A stretch of 64,000 bases of DNA from Watersipora subatra (lineage: Eukaryota; Bryozoa; Gymnolaemata; Cheilostomatida; Watersiporidae). The notes under the pieces were generated by a model. That model was not told where the DNA came from. It made no database searches and worked only from the letters and a program-made list of their open reading frames with translations. A program made the translations under genes and the position numbers. Positions within the stretch are counted from its first letter, which is position 1, and each line of letters begins with the position of its first letter. The stretch is taken from NCBI RefSeq assembly GCF_963576615.1, contig NC_088714.1, forward strand, positions 32,210,643 through 32,274,642, written 5' to 3'. Below, piece after piece: positions 1 to 14,049 of the stretch.

Positions 1-3000
1 GTTGATAGTATCTGCTATCCACAGGAAGTAGACTATATTAAGGTTCAAGGGATACTAGTTGATAGTATCTGCTATCCACAGGAAGTAGACTATATTAAGG
101 TTCAAGGGATACTAGTTGATAGTATCTGCTATCCACAGGAAGTAGACTATATTAAGGTTCAAGGGATACTAGTTGATAGTATCTGCTATCCACAGGAAGT
201 AGACTATATTAAGGTTCAAGGTATAATAGTTGATAGTATCTGCTATCCACAGGAAGTAGACTATATTAAGGTTCAGGGGATACTAGTTGATAGTATCTGC
301 TATCCACAGGAAGTAGACTATATTAAGGTTCAAGGGATACTAGTTGATAGTATCTGCTATCCACAGGAAGTAGACTATATTAAGGTTCAAGGGATACTAG
401 TTGATAGTATCTGCTATCCATAGGAAGTAGACTATATTAAGGTTCAAGGTATAATAGTTGATAGTATCTGCTATCCACAGGAAGTAGACTATATTAAGGT
501 TCAAGGGATACTAGTTGATAGTATCTGCTATCCACAGGAAGTAGACTATATTAAGGTTCAAGGGATACTAGTTGATAGTATCTGCTATCCACAGGAAGTA
601 GACTATATTAAGGTTCAAGGGATACTAGTTGATAGTATCTGCTATTCACAGGAAGTAGACTATATTAAGGTTCAAGGTATAATAGTTGATAGTATCTGCT
701 ATCCATAGGAAGTAGACTATATTAAAGTTCAGGGTATAATAGTTGATAGTATCTGCTATCCACAGGAAGTAGACTATGTTAAGGTTCAAGGGATACTAGT
801 TGATAGTATCTGCTATCCATAGGAAGTAGACTATATTAAGGTTCAAGGGATAATAGTTGATAGTATCTGCTATTCACAGGAAGTAGACTATATTAAGGTT
901 CAAGGGATACTAGTTGATAGTATCTGCTATCCACAGGAAGTAGACTATATTAAGGTTCAAGGGATACTAGTTGATAGTATCTGCTATCCATAGGAAGTAG
1001 ACTATATTAAGGTTCAGGGATACTAGTTGATAGTATCTGCTATCCATAGGAAGTAGACTATATTAAGGTTCAAGGGATACTAGTTGATAGTATCTGCTAT
1101 CCACAGGAAGTAGACTATATTAAAGTTCAGGGGATACTAGTTGATAGTATCTGCTATCCACAGGAAGTAGACTATATTAAGGTTCAAGGGATACTAGTTG
1201 ATAGTATCTGCTATCCACAGGAAGTAGACTATATTAAGGTTCAGGGTATAATAGTTGATAGTATCTGCTATCCACAGGAAGTAGACTATATTAAGGTTCA
1301 AGGGATACTAGTTGATAGTATCTGCTATCCACAGGAAGTAGACTATATTAAGGTTCAAGGGATACTAGTTGATAGTATCTGCTATCCACAGGAAGTAGAC
1401 TATATTAAGGTTCAAGGGATACTAGTTGATAGTATCTGCTATCCACAGGAAGTAGACTATATTAAGGTTCAAGGGATACTAGTTGATAGTATCTGCTATC
1501 CACAGGAAGTAGACTATATTAAGGTTCAAGGGATACTAGTTGATAATATCTGCTATCCACAGGAAGTAGACTATATTAAGGTTCAGGGTATAATAGTTGA
1601 TAGTATCTGCTATTCACAGGAAGTAGACTATATTAAGGTTCAAGGGATACTAGTTGATAGTATCTGCTATTCACAGGAAGTAGACTATATTAAGGTTCAA
1701 GGGATACTAGTTGATAGTATCTGCTATCCATAGGAAGTAGACTATATTAAGGTTCAGGGATACTAGTTGAGAGTATCTGCTATCCATAGGAAGTAGACTA
1801 TATTAAGGTTCAAGGGATACTAGTTGATAGTATCTGCTATCCACAGGAAGTAGACTATATTAAAGTTCAGGGGATACTAGTTGATAGTATCTGCTATCCA
1901 CAGGAAGTAGACTATATTAAGGTTCAAGGGATACTAGTTGATAGTATCTGCTATCCACAGGAAGTAGACTATATTAAGGTTCAGGGTATAATAGTTGATA
2001 GTATCTGCTATCCACAGGAAGTAGACTATATTAAGGTTCAAGGGATACTAGTTGATAGTATCTGCTATCCACAGGAAGTAGACTATATTAAGGTTCAAGG
2101 GATACTAGTTGATAGTATCTGCTATCCACAGGAAGTAGACTATATTAAGGTTCAAGGGATACTAGTTGATAGTATCTGCTATCCACAGGAAGTAGACTAT
2201 ATTAAGGTTCAAGGGATACTAGTTGATAGTATCTGCTATCCACAGGAAGTAGACTATATTAAGGTTCAAGGGATACTAGTTGATAGTATCTGCTATCCAC
2301 AGGAAGTAGACTATATTAAGGTTCAGGGTATAATAGTTGATAGTATCTGCTATTCACAGGAAGTAGACTATATTAAGGTTCAAGGGATACTAGTTGATAG
2401 TATCTGCTATTCACAGGAAGTAGACTATATTAAGGTTCAAGGGATACTAGTTGATAGTATCTGCTATCCACAGGAAGTAGGCTATATTAAGGTTCAAGGG
2501 ATACTAGTTGATAGTATCTGCTATTCACAGGAAGTAGACTATATTAAGGTTCAAGGGATACTAGTTGATAGTATCTGCTATCCACAGGAAGTAGACTATA
2601 TTAAGGTTCAAGGGATACTAGTTGATAGTATCTGCTATCCACAGGAAGTAGACTATATTAAGGTTCAGGGTATAATAGTTGATAGTATCTGCTATTCACA
2701 GGAAGTAGACTATATTAAGGTTCAAGGGATACTAGTTTATAGTATCTGCTATCCACAGGAAGTAGACTATATTAAAGTTCAGGGTATAATAGTTGATAGT
2801 ATCTGCTATTCACAGGAAGTAGACTATATTAAGGTTCAGGGGATAATAGTTGATAGTATCTGCTATCCACAGGAAGTAGACTATATTAAGGTTCAAGGGA
2901 TACTAGTTGATAGTATCTGCTATTCACAGGAAGTAGACTATATTAAGGTTCAGGGGATACTAGTTGATAGTATCTGCTATCCATAGGAAGTAGACTATAT

Positions 3001-3144
3001 TAAGGTTCAAGGGATACTAGTTGATAGTATCTGCTATTCACAGGAAGTAGACTATATTAAGGTTCAGGGGATAATAGTTGATAGTATCTGCTATCCACAG
3101 GAAGTAGACTATATTAAGGTTCAGGGGATACTAGTTGATAGTAT
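1..3144 (+). repeat. Satellite block, copy 1 of a 3.1-kb duplication
   Basis: This block recurs 5584 bp downstream. Rare private variants are shared at the same offset: 1-base deletions at 1015 and 1755, a gag for tag change near 1770, gataatatc near 1543, aggctatatt near 2480 and actagtttat near 2731. The copies part at 3145, where copy 1 has tattcctta and copy 2 has the normal unit. Confidence 0.93.
961..2440 (+). repeat. 740-bp higher-order repeat (13 units), two copies
   Basis: Positions 961-1700 and 1701-2440 share an ordered series of unit variants, including the 56-bp unit, at a 740-bp offset (13 x 57 minus 1). They differ at a few sites (gataatatc only in the first, gag for tag only in the second). 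The pair is carried along in the 3.1-kb duplication, so it recurs at about 6545-8024. Confidence 0.85.
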
Positions 3145-4572
3145 TCCTTATCCACAAAAAGTAGACTACATTAAAGTTCAGGGTATACTAGTTGATAGTA
3201 TCTGCTATCCACAGGAAGTAGACTATATTAAGGTTCAAGGGATACTAGTTGATAGTATCTGCTATCCACAGGAAGTAGACTATATTAAGGTTCAAGGGAT
3301 ACTAGTTGATAGTATCTGCTATTCACAGGAAGTAGACTATATTAAGGATCAAGGGATAATAGTTGATAGTATCTGCTATCCATAGGAAGTAGACTATATT
3401 AAGGTTCAAGGGATACTAGTTGATAGTATCTGCTATCCACAGGAAGTAGACTATATTAAGGTTCAGGGGATACTAGTTGATAGTATCTGCTATCCACAGG
3501 AAGTAGACTATTTTAAGGTTCAGGGGATACTAGTTGATAGTATCTGCTATCCATAGGAAGTAGACTATATTAAGGTTCAAGGGATAATAGTTGATAGTAT
3601 CTGCTATCCATAGGAAGTAGACTATATTAAGGTTCAAGGGATACTAGTTGATAGTATCTGCTATCCACAAAAAGTAGACTACATTAAAGTTCAGGGTATA
3701 ATAGTTGATAGTATCTGCTATCCATAGGAAGTAGACTATATTAAGGTTCAAGGGATACTAGTTGATAGTATCTGCTATCCACAGGAAGTAGACTATATCA
3801 AGGTTCAAGGGATACTAGTTGATAGTATCTGCTATCCACAGGAAGTAGACTATATTAAGGTTCAAGGGATACTAGTTGATAGTATCTGCTATCCACAGGA
3901 AGTAGACTATATTAAGGTTCAGGGGATACTAGTTGATAGTATCTGCTATTCACAGGAAGTAGACTATTTTAAGGTTCAAGGGATACTAGTTGATAGTATC
4001 TGCTATCCACAGGAAGTAGACTATATTAAGGTTCAAGGGATACTAGTTGATAGTATCTGCTATCCATAGGAAGTAGACTATATTAAGGTTCAGGAGATAC
4101 TAGTTGATAGTATCTGCTATCCACAGGAAGTAGACTATATTAAGGTTCAAGGGATAATAGTTGATAGTATCTGCTATCCACAGGAAGTAGACTATGTTAA
4201 GGTTCAAGGGATACTAGTTGATAGTATCTGCTATTCACAGGAAGTAGACTATTTTAAGGTTCAAGGGATACTAGTTGATAGTATCTGCTATTCACAGGAA
4301 GTAGACTATATTAAGGTTCAGGGGATACTAGTTGATAGTATCTGCTATCCACAGGAAGTAGACTATATTAAAGTTCAGGGTATAATAGTTGATAGTATCT
4401 GCTATCCATAGGAAGTAGACTATATTAAGGTTCAAGGGATACTAGTTGATAGTATCTGCTATCCACAGGAAGTAGACTATATTAAGGTTCAAGGGATACT
4501 AGTTGATAGTATCTGCTATCCATAGGAAGTAGACTATATTAAGGTTCAGGGTATAATAGTTGATAGTATCTG

Positions 4573-5232
4573 CTATCCATAGGAAGTAGACTATGTTAAG
4601 GTTCAAGGGATACTAGTTGATAGTATCTGCTATCCATAGGAAGTAGACTATATTAATGTTCAGGGTATAATAGTTGATAGTATCTGCTATCCATAGGAAG
4701 TAGACTATGTTAAGGTTCAAGGGATACTAGTTGATAGTATCTGCTATCCATAGGAAGTAGACTATATTAAGGTTCAGGGTATAATAGTTGATAGTATCTG
4801 CTATTCACAGGAAGTAGACTATATTAAGGTTCAAGGGATACTAGTTGATAGTATCTGCTATCCATAGGAAGTAGACTATATTAAGGTTCAGGGTATAATA
4901 GTTGATAGTATCTGCTATCCATAGGAAGTAGACTATGTTAAGGTTCAAGGGATACTAGTTGATAGTATCTGCTATCCATAGGAAGTAGACTATATTAAGG
5001 TTCAGGGTATAATAGTTGATAGTATCTGCTATCCATAGGAAGTAGACTATGTTAAGGTTCAAGGGATACTAGTTGATAGTATCTGCTATCCATAGGAAGT
5101 AGACTATATTAAGGTTCAGGGTATAATAGTTGATAGTATCTGCTATCCATAGGAAGTAGACTATGTTAAGGTTCAAGGGATACTAGTTGATAGTATCTGC
5201 TATCCATAGGAAGTAGACTATATTAAGGTTCA
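4573..5232 (+). repeat. 114-bp dimeric higher-order block in the satellite
   Basis: A unit with ctatgttaagg plus caaggg alternates with a unit with ctatattaagg plus cagggt. The ctatgt variant sits at 4591, 4705, 4933, 5047 and 5161, spaced 114 bp or twice that. Nearly all units here carry the TAG (ccatagg) form. Confidence 0.85.
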
Positions 5233-5584
5233 GGGTATAATAGTTGATAGTATCTGCTATCCACAAAAAGTAGACTACATTAAAGTTCAGGGTATAATAG
5301 TTGATAGTATCTGCTATCCATAGGAAGTAGACTATATTAAGGTTCAGGGGATACTAGTTGATAGCATCTGCTATCCACAGGAAGTAGACTATATTAAGGT
5401 TCAAGGGATACTAGTTGATAGTATCTGCTATCCATAGGAAGTGGACTATATTAAAGTTCAGGGGATACTAGTTGATAGTATCTGCTATCCACAGGAAGTA
5501 GACTATATTAAGGTTCAAGGGATACTAGTTGATAGTATCTGCTATCCACAGGAAGTAGACTATATTAAGGTTCAAGGGATACTA

Positions 5585-8500
5585 GTTGATAGTATCTGCT
5601 ATCCACAGGAAGTAGACTATATTAAGGTTCAAGGGATACTAGTTGATAGTATCTGCTATCCACAGGAAGTAGACTATATTAAGGTTCAAGGGATACTAGT
5701 TGATAGTATCTGCTATCCACAGGAAGTAGACTATATTAAGGTTCAAGGGATACTAGTTGATAGTATCTGCTATCCACAGGAAGTAGACTATATTAAGGTT
5801 CAAGGTATAATAGTTGATAGTATCTGCTATCCACAGGAAGTAGACTATATTAAGGTTCAGGGGATACTAGTTGATAGTATCTGCTATCCACAGGAAGTAG
5901 ACTATATTAAGGTTCAAGGGATACTAGTTGATAGTATCTGCTATCCACAGGAAGTAGACTATATTAAGGTTCAAGGGATACTAGTTGATAGTATCTGCTA
6001 TCCATAGGAAGTAGACTATATTAAGGTTCAAGGTATAATAGTTGATAGTATCTGCTATCCACAGGAAGTAGACTATATTAAGGTTCAAGGGATACTAGTT
6101 GATAGTATCTGCTATCCACAGGAAGTAGACTATATTAAGGTTCAAGGGATACTAGTTGATAGTATCTGCTATCCACAGGAAGTAGACTATATTAAGGTTC
6201 AAGGGATACTAGTTGATAGTATCTGCTATTCACAGGAAGTAGACTATATTAAGGTTCAAGGTATAATAGTTGATAGTATCTGCTATCCATAGGAAGTAGA
6301 CTATATTAAAGTTCAGGGTATAATAGTTGATAGTATCTGCTATCCACAGGAAGTAGACTATGTTAAGGTTCAAGGGATACTAGTTGATAGTATCTGCTAT
6401 CCATAGGAAGTAGACTATATTAAGGTTCAAGGGATAATAGTTGATAGTATCTGCTATTCACAGGAAGTAGACTATATTAAGGTTCAAGGGATACTAGTTG
6501 ATAGTATCTGCTATCCACAGGAAGTAGACTATATTAAGGTTCAAGGGATACTAGTTGATAGTATCTGCTATCCATAGGAAGTAGACTATATTAAGGTTCA
6601 GGGATACTAGTTGATAGTATCTGCTATCCATAGGAAGTAGACTATATTAAGGTTCAAGGGATACTAGTTGATAGTATCTGCTATCCACAGGAAGTAGACT
6701 ATATTAAAGTTCAGGGGATACTAGTTGATAGTATCTGCTATCCACAGGAAGTAGACTATATTAAGGTTCAAGGGATACTAGTTGATAGTATCTGCTATCC
6801 ACAGGAAGTAGACTATATTAAGGTTCAGGGTATAATAGTTGATAGTATCTGCTATCCACAGGAAGTAGACTATATTAAGGTTCAAGGGATACTAGTTGAT
6901 AGTATCTGCTATCCACAGGAAGTAGACTATATTAAGGTTCAAGGGATACTAGTTGATAGTATCTGCTATCCACAGGAAGTAGACTATATTAAGGTTCAAG
7001 GGATACTAGTTGATAGTATCTGCTATCCACAGGAAGTAGACTATATTAAGGTTCAAGGGATACTAGTTGATAGTATCTGCTATCCACAGGAAGTAGACTA
7101 TATTAAGGTTCAAGGGATACTAGTTGATAATATCTGCTATCCACAGGAAGTAGACTATATTAAGGTTCAGGGTATAATAGTTGATAGTATCTGCTATTCA
7201 CAGGAAGTAGACTATATTAAGGTTCAAGGGATACTAGTTGATAGTATCTGCTATTCACAGGAAGTAGACTATATTAAGGTTCAAGGGATACTAGTTGATA
7301 GTATCTGCTATCCATAGGAAGTAGACTATATTAAGGTTCAGGGATACTAGTTGAGAGTATCTGCTATCCATAGGAAGTAGACTATATTAAGGTTCAAGGG
7401 ATACTAGTTGATAGTATCTGCTATCCACAGGAAGTAGACTATATTAAAGTTCAGGGGATACTAGTTGATAGTATCTGCTATCCACAGGAAGTAGACTATA
7501 TTAAGGTTCAAGGGATACTAGTTGATAGTATCTGCTATCCACAGGAAGTAGACTATATTAAGGTTCAGGGTATAATAGTTGATAGTATCTGCTATCCACA
7601 GGAAGTAGACTATATTAAGGTTCAAGGGATACTAGTTGATAGTATCTGCTATCCACAGGAAGTAGACTATATTAAGGTTCAAGGGATACTAGTTGATAGT
7701 ATCTGCTATCCACAGGAAGTAGACTATATTAAGGTTCAAGGGATACTAGTTGATAGTATCTGCTATCCACAGGAAGTAGACTATATTAAGGTTCAAGGGA
7801 TACTAGTTGATAGTATCTGCTATCCACAGGAAGTAGACTATATTAAGGTTCAAGGGATACTAGTTGATAGTATCTGCTATCCACAGGAAGTAGACTATAT
7901 TAAGGTTCAGGGTATAATAGTTGATAGTATCTGCTATTCACAGGAAGTAGACTATATTAAGGTTCAAGGGATACTAGTTGATAGTATCTGCTATTCACAG
8001 GAAGTAGACTATATTAAGGTTCAAGGGATACTAGTTGATAGTATCTGCTATCCACAGGAAGTAGGCTATATTAAGGTTCAAGGGATACTAGTTGATAGTA
8101 TCTGCTATTCACAGGAAGTAGACTATATTAAGGTTCAAGGGATACTAGTTGATAGTATCTGCTATCCACAGGAAGTAGACTATATTAAGGTTCAAGGGAT
8201 ACTAGTTGATAGTATCTGCTATCCACAGGAAGTAGACTATATTAAGGTTCAGGGTATAATAGTTGATAGTATCTGCTATTCACAGGAAGTAGACTATATT
8301 AAGGTTCAAGGGATACTAGTTTATAGTATCTGCTATCCACAGGAAGTAGACTATATTAAAGTTCAGGGTATAATAGTTGATAGTATCTGCTATTCACAGG
8401 AAGTAGACTATATTAAGGTTCAGGGGATAATAGTTGATAGTATCTGCTATCCACAGGAAGTAGACTATATTAAGGTTCAAGGGATACTAGTTGATAGTAT

Positions 8501-8728
8501 CTGCTATTCACAGGAAGTAGACTATATTAAGGTTCAGGGGATACTAGTTGATAGTATCTGCTATCCATAGGAAGTAGACTATATTAAGGTTCAAGGGATA
8601 CTAGTTGATAGTATCTGCTATTCACAGGAAGTAGACTATATTAAGGTTCAGGGGATAATAGTTGATAGTATCTGCTATCCACAGGAAGTAGACTATATTA
8701 AGGTTCAGGGGATACTAGTTGATAGTAT
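5585..8728 (+). repeat. Satellite block, copy 2 of a 3.1-kb duplication
   Basis: Copy of 1-3144 at a constant offset of 5584 bp (98 units less two bases for the two short units). I saw no difference in the stretches compared, but I did not align every base. The true left edge may lie outside the window because copy 1 starts at the window edge. Confidence 0.93.
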
Positions 8729-11700
8729 CTGCTATCCACAGGAAGTAGACTATATTAAGGTTCAAGGGATACTAGATGATAGTATCTGCTATCCACAGGA
8801 AGTAGACTATATTAAGGTTCAAGGGATACTAGTTGATAGTATCTGCTATCCATAGGAAGTAGACTATATTAAGGTTCAGGGGATACTAGTTGATAGTATC
8901 TGCTATCCACAGGAAGTAGACTATATTAAGGTTCAAGGGATACTAGTTGATAGTATCTGCTATCCATAGGAAGTAGACTATATTAAGGTTCAAGGGATAC
9001 TAGTTGATAGTATCTGCTATCCACAGGAAGTAGACTATATTAAGGTTCAGGGGATACTAGTTGATAGTATCTGCTATCCATAGGAAGTAGACTATATTAA
9101 GGTTCAAGGGATAATAGTTGATAGTATCTGCTATCCATAGGAAGTAGACTATATTAAGGTTCAAGGGATAATAGTTGATAGTATCTGCTATCCACAGGAA
9201 GTAGACTATATTAAGGTTCAGGGTATAATAGTTGATAGTATCTGCTATCCATAGGAAGTAGACTATATTAAGGTTCAAGGGATACTAGTTGATAGTATCC
9301 GCTATCCACAGGAAGTAGACTATATTAAGGTTCAAGGGATACTAGTTGATAGTATCTGCTATCCATAGGAAGTAGACTATATTAAGGTTCAGGAGATACT
9401 AGTTGATAGTATCTGCTATCCACAGGAAGTAGACTATATTAAGGTTCAAGGTATAATAGTTGATAGTATCTGCTATTCACAGGAAGTAGACTATATTAAG
9501 GTTCAAGGGATACTAGTTGATAGTATCTGCTATCCATAGGAAGTAGACTATATTAAGGTTCAAGGGATACTAGTTGATAGTATCTGCTATTCACAGGAAG
9601 TAGACTATATTAAGGTTCAAGGGATACTAGTTGATAGTATCTGCTATCCACAGGAAGTAGACTATATTAAGGTTCAAGGGATACTAGTTGATAGTATCTG
9701 CTATCCACAGGAAGTAGACTATATTAAGGTTCAAGGGATACTAGTTGATAGTATCTGCTATCCATAGGAAGTAGACTATATTAAGGTTCAAGGGATACTA
9801 GTTGATAGTATCTGCTATCCACAGGAAGTAGACTATATTAAGGTTCAAGGGATACTAGTTGATAGTATCTGCTATCCACAGGAAGTAGACTATATTAAGG
9901 TTCAGGGGATACTAGTTGATAGTATCTGCTATCCATAGGAAGTAGACTATATTAAAGTTCAGGGGATACTAGTTGATAGTATCTGCTATCCACAGGAAGT
10001 AGACTATATTAAGGTTCAAGGGATACTAGTTGATAGTATCTGCTATCCACAGGAAGTAGACTATATTAAGGTTCAGGGGATACTAGTTGATAGTATCTGC
10101 TATCCATAGGAAGTAGACTATATTAAGGTTCAAGGGATACTAGTTGATAGTATCTGCTATCCACAGGAAGTAGACTATATTAAGGTTCAAGGGATACTAG
10201 TTGATAGTATCTGCTATCCACAGGAAGTAGACTATATTAAGGTTCAGGGGATACTAGTTGATAGTATCTGCTATCCATAGGAAGTAGACTATATTAAGGT
10301 TCAAGGGATAATAGTTGATAGTATCTGCTATCCACAGGAAGTAGACTATATTAAGGTTCAGGGGATACTAGTTGATAGTATCTGCTATCCATAGGAAGTA
10401 GACTATATTAAGGTTCAAGGGATAATAGTTGATAGTATCTGCTATCCACAGGAAGTAGACTATATTAAGGTTCAAGGGATACTAGTTGATAGTATCTGCT
10501 ATCCATAGGAAGTAGACTATATTAAGGTTCAGGGGATACTAGTTGATAGTATCTGCTATCCACAGGAAGTAGACTATATTAAGGTTCAAGGGATACTAGT
10601 TGATAGTATCTGCTATCCACAGGAAGTAGACTATATTAAGGTTCAGGGGATACTAGTTGATAGTATCTGCTATCCATAGGAAGTAGACTATATTAAGGTT
10701 CAAGGGATAATAGTTGATAGTATCTGCTATCCACAGGAAGTAGACTATATTAAGGTTCAAGGGATAATAGTTGATAGTATCTGCTATCCATAGGAAGTAG
10801 ACTATATTAAGGTTCAGGGGATACTAGTTGATAGTATCTGCTATCCACAGGAAGTAGACTATATTAAGGTTCAAGGGATACTAGTTGATAGCATCTGCTA
10901 TCCACAGAAAGTAGACTATATTAAGGTTCAAGGGATACTAGTTGATAGTATCTGCTATCCACAGGAAGTAGACTATATTAAGGTTCAAGGGATACTAGTT
11001 GATAGTATCTGCTATCCATAGGAAGTAGACTATATTAAGGTTCAGGAGATACTAGTTGATAGTATCTGCTATCCACAGGAAGTAGACTATATTAAGGTTC
11101 AAGGGATACTAGTTGATAGTATCTGCTATCCATAGGAAGTAGACTATATTAAGGTTCAAGGTATAATAGTTGATAGTATCTGCTATCCACAGGAAGTAGA
11201 CTATATTAAGGTTCAAGGGATACTAGTTGATAGTATCTGCTATCCACAGGAAGTAGACTATGTTAAGGTTCAAGGGATACTAGTTGATAGTATCTGCTAT
11301 TCACAGGAAGTAGACTATATTAAGGTTCAAGGTATAATAGTTGATAGTATCTGCTATCCACAGGAAGTAGACTATATTAAGGTTCAAGGGATACTAGTTG
11401 ATAGTATCTGCTATCCACAGGAAGTAGACTATATTAAGGTTCAAGGGATACTAGTTGATAGTATCTGCTATCCACAGGAAGTAGACTATATTAAGGTTCA
11501 AGGGATACTAGTTGATAGTATCTGCTATCCACAGGAAGTAGACTATATTAAGGTTCAAGGGATACTAGTTGATAGTATCTGCTATCCACAGGAAGTAGAC
11601 TATGTTAAGGTTCAAGGGATACTAGTTGATAGTATCTGCTATCCATAGGAAGTAGACTATATTAAGGTTCAGGGGATACTAGTTGATAGTATCTGCTATC

Positions 11701-14049
11701 CACAGGAAGTAGTCTATATTAAGGTTCAAGGGATACTAGTTGATAGTATCTGCTATCCATAGGAAGTAGACTATATTAAGGTTCAAGGGATACTAGTTGA
11801 TAGTATCTGCTATTCACAGGAAGTAGACTATATTAAGGTTCAAGGTATAATAGTTGATAGTATCTGCTATCCACAGGAAGTAGACTATATTAAGGTTCAG
11901 GGTATAATAGTTGATAGTATCTGCTATCCACAGGAAGTAGACTATATTAAGGTTCAGGGGATACTAGTTGATAGTATCTGCTATCCATAGGAAGTAGACT
12001 ATATTAAGGTTCAAGGGATACTAGTTGATAGTATCTGCTATCCATAGGAAGTAGACTATATTAAGGTTCAAGGGATACTAGTTGATAGTATCTGCTATCC
12101 ACAGGAAGTAGACTATATTAAGGTTCAGGAGATACTAGTTGATAGTATCTGCTATCCACAGGAAGTAGACTATATTAAGGTTCAAGGGATACTAGTTGAT
12201 AGTATCTGCTATCCACAGGAAGTAGACTATATTAAGGTTCAAGGGATACTAGTTGATAGTATCTGCTATTCACAGGAAGTAGACTATATTAAGGTTCAAG
12301 GTATAATAGTTGATAGTATCTGCTATCCACAGGAAGTAGACTATATTAAGGTTCAGGGTATAATAGTTGATAGTATCTGCTATCCACAGGAAGTAGACTA
12401 TATTAAGGTTCAAGGGATACTAGTTGATAGTATCTGCTATCCACAGGAAGTAGACTATATTAAGGTTCAAGGGATACTAGTTGATAGTATCTGCTATCCA
12501 TAGGAAGTAGACTATATTAAGGTTCAGGGGATACTAGTTGATAGTATCTGCTATCCACAGGAAGTAGACTATATTAAGGTTCAAGGGATACTAGTTGATA
12601 GTATCTGCTATCCACAGGAAGTAGACTATATTAAGGTTCAAGGGATAATAGTTGATAGTATCTGCTATCCATAGGAAGTAGACTATATTAAGGTTCAGGG
12701 GATACTAGTTGATAGTATCTGCTATCCACAGGAAGTAGACTATATTAAGGTTCAGGGTATAATAGTTGATAGTATCTGCTATCCACAGGAAGTAGACTAT
12801 ATTAAGGTTCAAGGGATACTAGTTGATAGTATCTGCTATCCATAGGAAGTAGACTATATTAAGGTTCAAGGGATACTAGTTGATAGTATCTGCTATCCAT
12901 AGGAAGTAGACTATATTAAGGTTCAGGGGATACTAGTTGATAGTATCTGCTATCCACAGGAAGTAGACTATATTAAGGTTCAAGGGATACTAGTTGATAG
13001 TATCTGCTATCCACAGGAAGTAGACTATATTAAGGTTCAAGGGATAATAGTTGATAGTATCTGCTATCCATAGGAAGTAGACTATATTAAGGTTCAGGGG
13101 ATACTAGTTGATAGTATCTGCTATCCACAGGAAGTAGACTATATTAAGGTTCAAGGGATACTAGTTGATAGTATCTGCTATCCACAGGAAGTAGACTATA
13201 TTAAGGTTCAAGGGATACTAGTTGATAGTATCTGCTATCCATAGGAAGTAGACTATATTAAGGTTCAGGGGATACTAGTTGATAGTATCTGCTATCCACA
13301 GGAAGTAGACTATATTAAGGTTCAAGGGATACTAGTTGATAGTATCTGCTATCCATAGGAAGTAGACTATATTAAGGTTCAGGGGATACTAGTTGATAGT
13401 ATCTGCTATCCACAGGAAGTAGACTATATTAAGGTTCAAGGGATACTAGTTGATAGTATCTGCTATCCACAGGAAGTAGACTATATTAAGGTTCAAGGGA
13501 TACTAGTTGATAGTATCTGCTATCCATAGGAAGTAGACTATATTAAGGTTCAAGGGATACTAGTTGATAGTATCTGCTATCCACAGGAAGTAGACTATTT
13601 TAAGGTTCAGGGGATACTAGTTGATAGTATCTGCTATCCACAGAAAGTAGACTATATTAAGGTTCAGGGGATACTAGTTGATAGTATCTGCTATCCACAG
13701 GAAGTAGACTATATTAAGGTTCAGGGGATACTAGTTGATAGTATCTGCTATCCACAGGAAGTAGACTATGTTAAGGTTCAAGGGATACTAGTTGATAGTA
13801 TCTGCTATCCATAGGAAGTAGACTATATTAAGGTTCAAGGGATACTAGTTGATAGTATCTGCTATCCACAGGAAGTAGACTATTTTAAGGTTCAGGGGAT
13901 ACTAGTTGATAGTATCTGCTATCCACAGAAAGTAGACTATATTAAGGTTCAGGGGATGCTAGTTGATAGTATCTGCTATCCACAGGAAGTAGAATATATT
14001 AAGGTTCAGGGGATACTAGTTGATAGTATCTGCTATTCACAGGAAGTAG

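Larger units (their letters stand above)
1..14049. repeat. 57-bp tandem satellite array (about 246 copies)
   Basis: Head-to-tail array of a 57-bp unit starting gttgatagtatctgctatcc and ending with gggatacta. It begins at the first base, so it continues to the left. It stops abruptly at 14049 inside a unit. Common variants are CAC/CAT in ccacagg/ccatagg, TCC/TTC in tatcc/tattc, caaggg/cagggg/cagggt, and actag/aatag. A few units are 56 bp (one G lost near 1015, 1755, 6599 and 7339). The sequence gatacta-gttga-tagtatc spanning each unit junction is a 7-bp stem with a 5-base loop. Because 57 is 3 x 19, the array reads as a 19-residue repeat (VDSICYPQEVDYIKVQGIL) over runs of units. The frequent CAG-to-TAG change stops this frame and the 56-bp units shift it, so I do not call it coding. 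Long open stretches such as 5441-6007 lack an ATG start. Confidence 0.98.

Noticed and set aside
5441..6007. 188-codon open frame of 19-residue repeats in the satellite
   Set aside because: It begins at a GTG, not ATG, and only reflects a run of units without the TAG variant. Neighbouring units are stopped or frameshifted.
9057..9278. Minus-strand frame in the satellite
   Set aside because: A by-product of the repeat's length being divisible by three; no gene signals.
1..14049. CRISPR array
   Set aside because: Units are contiguous with no unique spacers, and the genome is eukaryotic.
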